From Chlorobiota bacterium (lineage in GTDB: Bacteria; Bacteroidota; Ignavibacteria; Kapaibacteriales; NICIL-2): DNA of 36,535 bases. The stretch is from the NCBI GenBank assembly GCA_026415505.1, contig JAOAGY010000024.1:1-36535 (forward strand). The letters are read 5' to 3'. The position numbers were made by a program, and so were the translations under genes. Of this stretch, positions 34,422-36,535 are shown piece by piece (positions within the stretch are counted from its first letter, which is position 1; each line of letters starts with the position of its first letter). The notes under the pieces were generated by a model. The model worked only from the letters and a program-made list of their open reading frames with translations. It made no database searches and had not been told where the DNA came from.

Positions 34422-35296
34422 CACTCGATATTCTGCACTTGTTCGCGGATGCGCTCGAGCTCCTCTTTGACGAAAACGACGTGCTGGCTGATTTCCGCAT
34501 CGTTTGCCTTCGAGCCGATCGTGTTGATCTCGCGGTGCATCTCTTGCAGCAGAAAGGTGAGCTGACGACCGACAGGCTCGGAACTCTTGAGCGCTTCGAT
34601 AAAGAACTTGATGTGACTGCGCAAGCGAACGATTTCCTCGGAGCAGTCGAGCTTGTCGGCAAGGAGCAAGATTTCCAGTTGCAGCCGTTGCTCGTCGATT
34701 TCGTCCGACTCGAACAGTTGTGCCACGCGCGTGCGCAGCCGTTCGCGCTCTTCGGGCACGCGCTGCATACTGCGTTGTTCGATGCGGTCGAGCCGTTCCT
34801 CGATTGCCTTGATGCGAGCACGAATGTCGCGGGCGAGTTCTTTGCCTTCGTTCTTGCGCATGGTGTCCAGACTCGACAGCGCGGCGCGGACTGCTTTAGC
34901 GACGACCTTCCATTCCTGCTCGGCGCGCTCGAGCGCAGCGGTATCGTCGGTCGTGAAGACGTCGGGGATGCGCAAGATGTCGCCGAGCGAAAGCGGCTCG
35001 GAAATTTTGAGTTTCTTGCGGAGCTTTTCCAGTTGCGTCCAGTACGCTTCGATGCGTTCGGGGCTGAGTGTCGTCGCCGGCGGGGCATCGCTTTCGGTTT
35101 TGACAGTGACGTGAACGGTGCCGCGCTGGATCGTTGCGCGAACGAGCTCGCGCAACTCGATTTCCTTGTGCGAAAGCTGCTTGGGAAGGCGGCAGGTGAT
35201 TTCCAGATAGCGCCCGTTGACTGTGCGTATTTCGACCGTTGTACGAATACCGTGCTCGCTCAGCGTCGCAGTGCTGAGCGCCGTCATGCTTTTCAT
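34421..35296 (-). CDS. yicC: YicC family endoribonuclease-like protein
   Basis: This 291-aa protein matches the YicC family in length and layout. The start MKSMTALSTATL corresponds to the family M-SMTGF---. EIRTVNGRYLEITCRLPKQLSHKEIELRELVRATIQRGTVHVTV is the N-terminal signature. The C-terminal DUF1732-type helical region ends with LRSHIKFFIEALKSSEPVGRQLTFLLQEMHREINTIGSKANDAEISQHVVFVKEELERIREQVQNIE. E. coli YicC is an endoribonuclease that promotes decay of RyhB sRNA; whether this protein has that activity is inference. It precedes gmk with stop-start overlap, a very common pairing. ATG 35296 agrees with the family start. Confidence 0.95.
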   Translation of the reverse strand: MKSMTALSTATLSEHGIRTTVEIRTVNGRYLEITCRLPKQLSHKEIELRELVRATIQRGTVHVTVKTESDAPPATTLSPERIEAYWTQLEKLRKKLKISEPLSLGDILRIPDVFTTDDTAALERAEQEWKVVAKAVRAALSSLDTMRKNEGKELARDIRARIKAIEERLDRIEQRSMQRVPEERERLRTRVAQLFESDEIDEQRLQLEILLLADKLDCSEEIVRLRSHIKFFIEALKSSEPVGRQLTFLLQEMHREINTIGSKANDAEISQHVVFVKEELERIREQVQNIE

Positions 35297-35328
35297 GCGC
35301 TGCTGTCGTAGTGGAAACGTTGCCGCCG

Positions 35329-35356
35329 CAAAGATACGGCTCGACTGTATCGCAAG
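35329..35356 (-). promoter_or_regulatory. Putative promoter for yicC-gmk (TTG / TAnnTTTG)
   Basis: On the minus strand TATCTTTG (35336-35329) matches TAnnTTTG and lies 32 bases before the yicC start. CTTG at 35356-35353 could be the upstream element with a 16-base spacer. The spacing resembles that of the candidate at 16243-16269. This is a motif match only. Confidence 0.35.
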
Positions 35357-35396
35357 GCTCGGCGCATTTTCGCGCCATGCAGTCTTTGCGCCGGAA

Positions 35397-36269
35397 ATGA
35401 ATCTCTACGCCCTGGTCGCTGTTCAACAACTGGTTGCATCGAGCACGCACGTCGTCGCGCGATCGGTGGCGACCGTGCTTCCCGCCACGAGTATCGTGCT
35501 CTATCGCGGTGTGCTCTCGGTACTCACCTATGCTGCGTGGCTCGGATTGCGGAAGCAACCGTTTGGGCTGCCGCCCATCGCGCGGAACGATTGGTGGCGA
35601 TTTGCTCTGCTTGGGCTCGTCAATATGCCGCTCAACCAGTACCTGTTCGTCGCTGGTCTGCATTACACGACGGCGCCGAATGCGGCACTGGCGTTTGCGC
35701 TTTCTCCGGCGTTCGTGCTCGTTCTGGCGCGATGGCTGCTCGGCGAACGACTCACACCGCTCAAACTCATCGGCGTTGTGTTGGCTATCGGCGGTGCAGC
35801 GATCGTTGCCTTCGGTCGCGGTGCACGGCTCGGTGCCGACGCTGCACTCGGCAATGTGATGGAACTGGCAGCGAGTTTTTCGTGGTCGCTCTACACCGTC
35901 TGGGGACGTCCGCTCGTGCAGCGCTATGGCGCAGTGCGGACGACAGCGATCGGGATGCTCTGGGGATTGGTGCTTTTTGCGCCGATTGCAGCAGTGGTAC
36001 CGCAAGGGATCGTTTTGCCCGGAGAGATCGGCACGCAGCAGTGGATCGAGATCGCCTACCTGGGAGTGGTCACCAGCGGTATCGGCTGGGCGCTGTGGTA
36101 CGTGCTTCTGCGGCGGATGGAAGCCGGTCGGCTTGCGGTGTTCAACAATCTCCAACCGGCGATGACAGTCGTGCTGGCGTGGCTTGCGTTCGGAGAACTG
36201 CCGCCGGTCGAATTCTGGATCGGTGGTTCGATCGCGATCGCTGGCGTTGTGCTCGCTCAGCGCACATGA
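35397..36269 (+). CDS. EamA family (drug/metabolite transporter superfamily) permease
   Basis: This 290-aa inner-membrane protein has about ten hydrophobic helices in two repeats of five, the EamA arrangement. The first repeat contains RGVLSVLTYAAWLGL, RFALLGLVNMPLNQYLFVAGLHYTTAPNAALAFALSPAFVLVLARWLLGERLTPLKLIGVVLAIGGAAIVA. The second has GNVMELAASFSWSLYTVWGRPL, YLGVVTSGIGWALWYVLLRRMEAGRLAVFNNLQPAMTVVLAWLAFGELP and a closing GGSIAIAGVVLAQRT. These P-T--L/F-GE and WSLYTV phrases are typical. Members export or import metabolites such as amino acids or drugs; the substrate here is not readable. ATG 35397 was chosen since earlier in-frame starts run into the divergent yicC. The stop is immediately followed by palindromic repeats. 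Confidence 0.88.
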   Translation: MNLYALVAVQQLVASSTHVVARSVATVLPATSIVLYRGVLSVLTYAAWLGLRKQPFGLPPIARNDWWRFALLGLVNMPLNQYLFVAGLHYTTAPNAALAFALSPAFVLVLARWLLGERLTPLKLIGVVLAIGGAAIVAFGRGARLGADAALGNVMELAASFSWSLYTVWGRPLVQRYGAVRTTAIGMLWGLVLFAPIAAVVPQGIVLPGEIGTQQWIEIAYLGVVTSGIGWALWYVLLRRMEAGRLAVFNNLQPAMTVVLAWLAFGELPPVEFWIGGSIAIAGVVLAQRT

Positions 36270-36535
36270 GACCCTGAAACGGGTTCGGGGTGACTGGCTT
36301 TTGTCGAGCGTGTGTCCACTGTCCGTCATGCTGAACGTGGTTCAGCATCTTACGCGTGCTCCCTTTCCGTCATGCTGAACTTGTTTCAGCATCCCGCGTC
36401 TTTTTGCCTGTCATGCCGAACGTGTTTCGGCATCTTGCCAAGACCCTGAAACAAGTTCAGGGTGACGGAGGGAGTGCATCAGACCCTGAAACGAGTTCAG
36501 GGTGACAGAGTGCGGAGCATGGGACCCTGAAACGA
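36268..36535. repeat. Second cluster of palindromic repeats, running off the window edge
   Basis: Six complete and one cut copy of the palindrome seen at 30951-31310 lie at about 36268, 36325, 36369, 36410, 36441, 36481 and 36521 (cut). Arms vary: CCCTGAA/TTCAGGG, TGCTGAA/TTCAGCA, TGCCGAA/TTCGGCA, and CCCTGAA/TTCGGGG in the first copy with a wobble pair. Both orientations occur; the copies near 36325-36435 read one way, the others the opposite. No gene is seen in this stretch. Confidence 0.9.

Overview
The window is a GC-rich chromosomal segment from a member of the Bacteroidota/Chlorobi group. The evidence is a complete SprA (outer-membrane translocon of the type IX secretion system, T9SS), two secreted proteins with T9SS type A-like C-terminal sorting domains, a TANFOR-like secreted protein, a TonB-dependent receptor, and two promoter-like sites of the Bacteroidota TAnnTTTG form. 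GC content, SprA and a scattered cell-division locus would fit a Kapabacteria-like lineage, but that placement is inference. No rRNA, tRNA, CRISPR array, transposase or phage gene was seen.

Layout. (1) 1-2335, minus strand: a secreted kinesin-light-chain-type TPR protein cut by the window edge, built from near-identical 126-bp units, then an ADP-ribosylglycohydrolase (DraG) family enzyme. (2) 2336-4453: an AT-richer island with a 572-aa protein of unknown function, divergent from the DraG-like gene. (3) 4592-11169, plus strand: a polysaccharide flippase, then a trio of envelope genes (TANFOR-like protein, fibronectin type III protein, internally duplicated T9SS cargo). (4) 11179-16223, minus strand: a methyltransferase-like protein without a catalytic motif, a TonB-dependent receptor with a strong terminator behind it, and a small membrane protein. 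(5) 16307-25813: a beta-propeller T9SS cargo convergent with sprA. (6) 26159-30900, plus strand: a glycoside hydrolase family 2-like protein that lacks both catalytic glutamates and is fused to a multi-pass membrane domain, then hrcA overlapping a MalK-type ABC ATPase. (7) 30901-36535: ftsL-ftsI, convergent yicC-gmk, and an EamA transporter, bracketed by two clusters of short palindromic repeats.

How the genes fit together. SprA provides the exit channel for CTD-tagged cargo, two examples of which are encoded here. FtsL and FtsI belong to the septal peptidoglycan machinery but sit away from the usual dcw neighbours. YicC-Gmk is a common housekeeping pair. HrcA is a heat-shock repressor, but no CIRCE operator or chaperone gene is visible in the window.

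The most unusual items are the GH2-like pseudoenzyme-membrane fusion, the degenerate N6-adenine methyltransferase-like protein, the uncharacterised 572-aa protein opposite a DraG-like hydrolase, the paired inverted palindromic repeats with covarying stems, and the 504-bp higher-order period in the TPR gene. All functional statements come from reading the sequence and recalling families; no database search was run.
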